Assembly: GCA_021234155.1 (NCBI GenBank)
Contig: JAJEKV010000036.1
Location: 880,777 to 944,776 of the forward strand
Direction of reading: 5' to 3'
Length of the DNA: 64,000 nucleotides
DNA from: Isoetes taiwanensis
Lineage: Eukaryota; Streptophyta; Lycopodiopsida; Isoetales; Isoetaceae
The notes under the pieces were generated by a model. The model had not been told where the DNA came from, did no database searches, and saw only the letters and a program-made list of their open reading frames with translations. Both the position numbers and the translations under genes were made by a program. Below, in pieces: positions 61,511 to 64,000 of this stretch. The stretch's first letter is position 1, and each line of letters begins with the position of its first letter.

Positions 61511-61908
61511 TTGGACGTCCGGATTCAAATTCTGTACCTTGAGGGAGACATGCAACCAAATCCTGTACGAAATCACCGCGTAATAAAAGCCCCACGGAAT
61601 AATGCAATATTTTCTGGCATGTCTGCGCGGAGGAATTACGGACGGAAATGGACAGCTACTTTCAAATTAGCAACTGAATTTCGCGCTCGTTCTTGTTGGC
61701 GGGGATTCAATTTTGAATTCAAGCGAGCTGTTCCTAAAGGCGCTCGATCTATTCCTGCGGACGCCCTAACTGTTCTTGAAGGCCCCCGATCTGTTCTTGA
61801 AGGCGCTTGCTCTGTTTTTGAAGGCGCTCGAGTCTCGCAAGCTGCCAGGGGTCACAATCCTAAGGCCTTCACTGCATATGCTGCCCGACATTACTCAATT
61901 CAGGAGGT
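61511..61908 (+). other. Exon-like open frame with short repeats, L4 spacer
   Basis: Open frame ending GAG|GTGAGTGC near 61908. A repeated unit GGCGCTCGATCTGTTCTTGAA-like (about 27 bp, 3-4 copies at 61738-61830) encodes VLEGPRSVLEGACSVFEGAR. It may be a 5-prime exon of the L4 transposase-like gene, but its phase does not match the exon at 62935 in the simplest joining. Unresolved. Confidence 0.35.
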
Positions 61909-62493
61909 GAGTGCTGTTTTGTTGTTTATGTATGGGAGATAATAGTAATATGTGATTACAAAGTGCGAGCTGAGAGGATTTTGCAATTCCTGTGTCCCAG
62001 ATAAGAGTTCTAGCATCAAATTAAACAAATAAGAGGTTTTCTGGAATTCTAGCCTCAAATTATTTATGATTGCGTCCCTCCACAACCACACCATTCACGT
62101 TACTGTAATAACACCATCCCTAATATGGTATATGCTGTTTATGGCTCTCTGTAATCTGCTAAGGGAGCCCATCCAGCAATGGTGCATTTCTCGGAGGAAT
62201 GGAGTTATGAAGGGCTTAGACAGCTCGGTTTCAGACATAGAATGGCTTATTCGATGCCTTTAGAATGGGGCTACAAGATGATCCTAATATTGGGTGATCT
62301 ACCTTATATGATTATAGATCTGCTATATGGACACTAATTTAGGACAGTTCTCCATTCTAATTAACAGTACAATAGACATTCCTTGTGGAAATAACAGTTG
62401 CAATTAACATTTACGTATACAGCTAATTTGGAAGACTTACTCGGGTAGGGTATTCTTTGTTCAACAGCACAGGCTCGGATCTCTGCCTAAAAG

Positions 62494-62900
62494 AATCGCG
62501 ACTGCGATCCTGCTGAGTTATTGTCGTTTAACGCAACGTCAGGTACAAGTTCTAAATCTGCTCGCTCGAAATAATCGCGACTGCGATCTTGTGGAGGTAA
62601 ATCCTAGAGGAAAATGATTTTTTAATAGGCCATATATATTTAAGTTAGAGCTGAAGAAGATTTTAGTTTGAGCTGAAGAAGATTTTAGTTAGAGCAGAGC
62701 TCATAAAATAATATTTGATAGGAACATGAATACTGTTCCTCAATTATTTTTGTACCAATGTGGTCCAGAGGATCGCGATCGCGATCTCGTGGAGGTATTC
62801 TGTCCTGCAATCCTAGAGGAAAATGATTTTTTAGTGGGCTATAGATATTTTAGTGTCCCCATTATTTTTTTACCAATGTGGTCTAGGGGATCGCGATCGC
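62494..62900. repeat. L4 GATCGCGATCGCGATC palindromes
   Basis: AATCGCGACTGCGATC at 62494 and 62573, a perfect 16-bp palindrome GATCGCGATCGCGATC at 62771-62786, and GATCGCGATCGC at 62889-62900. Around the last two, ATCCTAGAGGAAAATGATTTTTTA and TTTTTGTACCAATGTGGTC-like sequence is also duplicated (62600 against 62810; 62748 against 62870). All lie just upstream of the L4 transposase-like coding start. Confidence 0.85.
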
Positions 62901-62934
62901 ATTGTTGACGAGCAATGTTGACCTATTTTGTAGG

Positions 62935-64000
62935 ATGGAAGCTTTACAGTCATTCTACTTGTTGGGGAAGAAAGTGGCTGAAGGCAGAGTGCACAACTTC
63001 TTGCACCACTACAACGTTCCTGTGCCAGAGGATTTGATAGTAGTTTCTGTTGTAGTTGTGTTTGATGGGCAGATACCACTCCTGTTTCCAGAACCGGAAT
63101 TGGACAAGCTAGGCGAAGCTATCGGTAGCTTTGTTCTTTGGTGCAAAAGCGACGTTAAGAATGAAATCGATGCAGCACCCAATGTTTGCACACCACCTGG
63201 TCAGATTAAACGGATAAATTGGCAGGTCAGAGAAAATGGTAGTGTAGAAAACAGTAAACCAAGTGAAGTGCATGGGATTTCTAGAGATCAACTAGTGGAG
63301 AAGACATGCTCGTTACTGCATGAGTGTTGCAATATGCCTTATGCTTCAGGTGTCATCGTCTTCGCAGATCCAAACCATGTTGTGTCTGACATGAAGCTGA
63401 ATGGATAGGGGTTTCTATTATGAACCTGTTGCCCATGCCCGACAATATTTCTATGCGCTGTCTGGCTTGTGCCGAAATGCCGCAGGTGCATGATTTGGTG
63501 AGATTGCCAATAGCATTGGTTCTAGTAGACAGTATTCCAGTTTCAAGTCTAGTTTCAGCCGTGAAGGAGACAGAGCTCGAGAAAGAACCTTATGCTATCA
63601 GGCCGGAGGTTGGAATACCAAAAAAAAGACAATACCACATGGTAAACAGGAAGGCCAGACCACGCTCCACCCTAAACAAATGTGAAAGAAAAACCACAAC
63701 TGACGCTATCTTGCAGTTCAGTTTCTCGCTTTGCTGCTTGAAGAGATGTTGTGCTAATTTCACGTTTAAAGAGATAGCCTGCATGAGGACCTTTTACTGG
63801 AACATGAAAAGCTCAGAATGCACAACGTTTGCGTTCAATATGCTAGATCTTTGCTCAGAGAATGGAACTGTCACAAAGCTAATGCTGAACAACAAGCAAG
63901 TCTGCGTGAAGGCATGGCATAGTGCTTATGGTATACCCATTTCTACATTTTACAAATGGAGGAAGCTATTTTTGAGTGGCCACAGGATTGCGGAGCATGG
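62935..64000 (+). CDS. L4 DUF7869-type transposase-like gene, N-terminal part, cut by window edge
   Basis: Coding starts after an acceptor-like ATTTTGTAG with MEALQSFYLLGKKVAEG. Domain 1 (PVPEDLIVVSVVVVFDGQIP, LDKLGEAIGSFVLW) is DUF8039-like and matches the L1 exon at 4712-4469. Then GVIVFADPNHVVSD parallels L1 GVIVLADPGQAVND. A 1-nt frame change near 63402 follows, then IGVSIMNLLPMPDN, the Cys box SLCCLKRCCANFTFKE and NKQVCVKAWHSAYGIPISTF to the window end. The three acidic sites should lie beyond position 64000. Apart from the single frameshift it is open. Confidence 0.7.

Overview
This is nuclear DNA of a land plant. The evidence is spliced genes with GT-AG introns, a plant LRR-malectin receptor kinase, a class II KNOX homeobox remnant, plant-type LINE, MULE and Helitron relics, and long AT-rich gene-poor stretches. 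The repeat load and the multi-copy DUF7869-type genes, which I associate mostly with non-seed plants, make a fern or similar spore-bearing lineage my best guess; that is inference. There is one apparently intact host gene. Almost everything else is mobile DNA in various states of decay.

Layout. 1-10036: module L1, a DUF7869-type transposase-like gene on the minus strand and a divergent ParB-like gene on the plus strand. 10.3-12.6 kb: LINE debris. 15.0-16.2 kb: LINE ORF1 relic. 16.36-18.84 kb: second transposase-like copy (L2), broken and carrying a 219-bp triplication. 19.04-20.43 kb: MULE transposase relic. 22.5-25.1 kb: one LINE with a poly-A tail and a second LINE ORF1 on the other strand. 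26.7-30.4 kb: the receptor kinase. 31.8-35.1 kb: a miniature LTR element and further LINE pieces. 38.9-39.35 kb: KNOX pseudogene. 42.4-43.75 kb: Helitron helicase relic. 44.9-50.2 kb: module L3, transposase-like minus and ParB-like plus. 56.3-59.1 kb: fragments of a DCAF1-like gene and a PPR gene around a poly-A retroelement. 59.09-64.0 kb: module L4, ParB-like minus and transposase-like plus, running off the window.

The main result is that three loci (L1, L3, L4) share one architecture: a DUF7869-type protein with three conserved acidic sites, divergent from a protein with a ParB/sulfiredoxin-like box. The non-coding DNA of each (spacer and introns) carries its own short palindrome family: CACGC..GCGTG in L1, GCAAAGTGTATTC and its mirror in L3, GATCGCGATCGCGATC in L4. 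I suggest a two-gene eukaryotic transposon in which the ParB-like partner may read the palindromes much as bacterial ParB reads parS. The shared architecture is visible in the sequence; the binding role is a hypothesis. All copies here carry at least one lesion, and L4 looks youngest.
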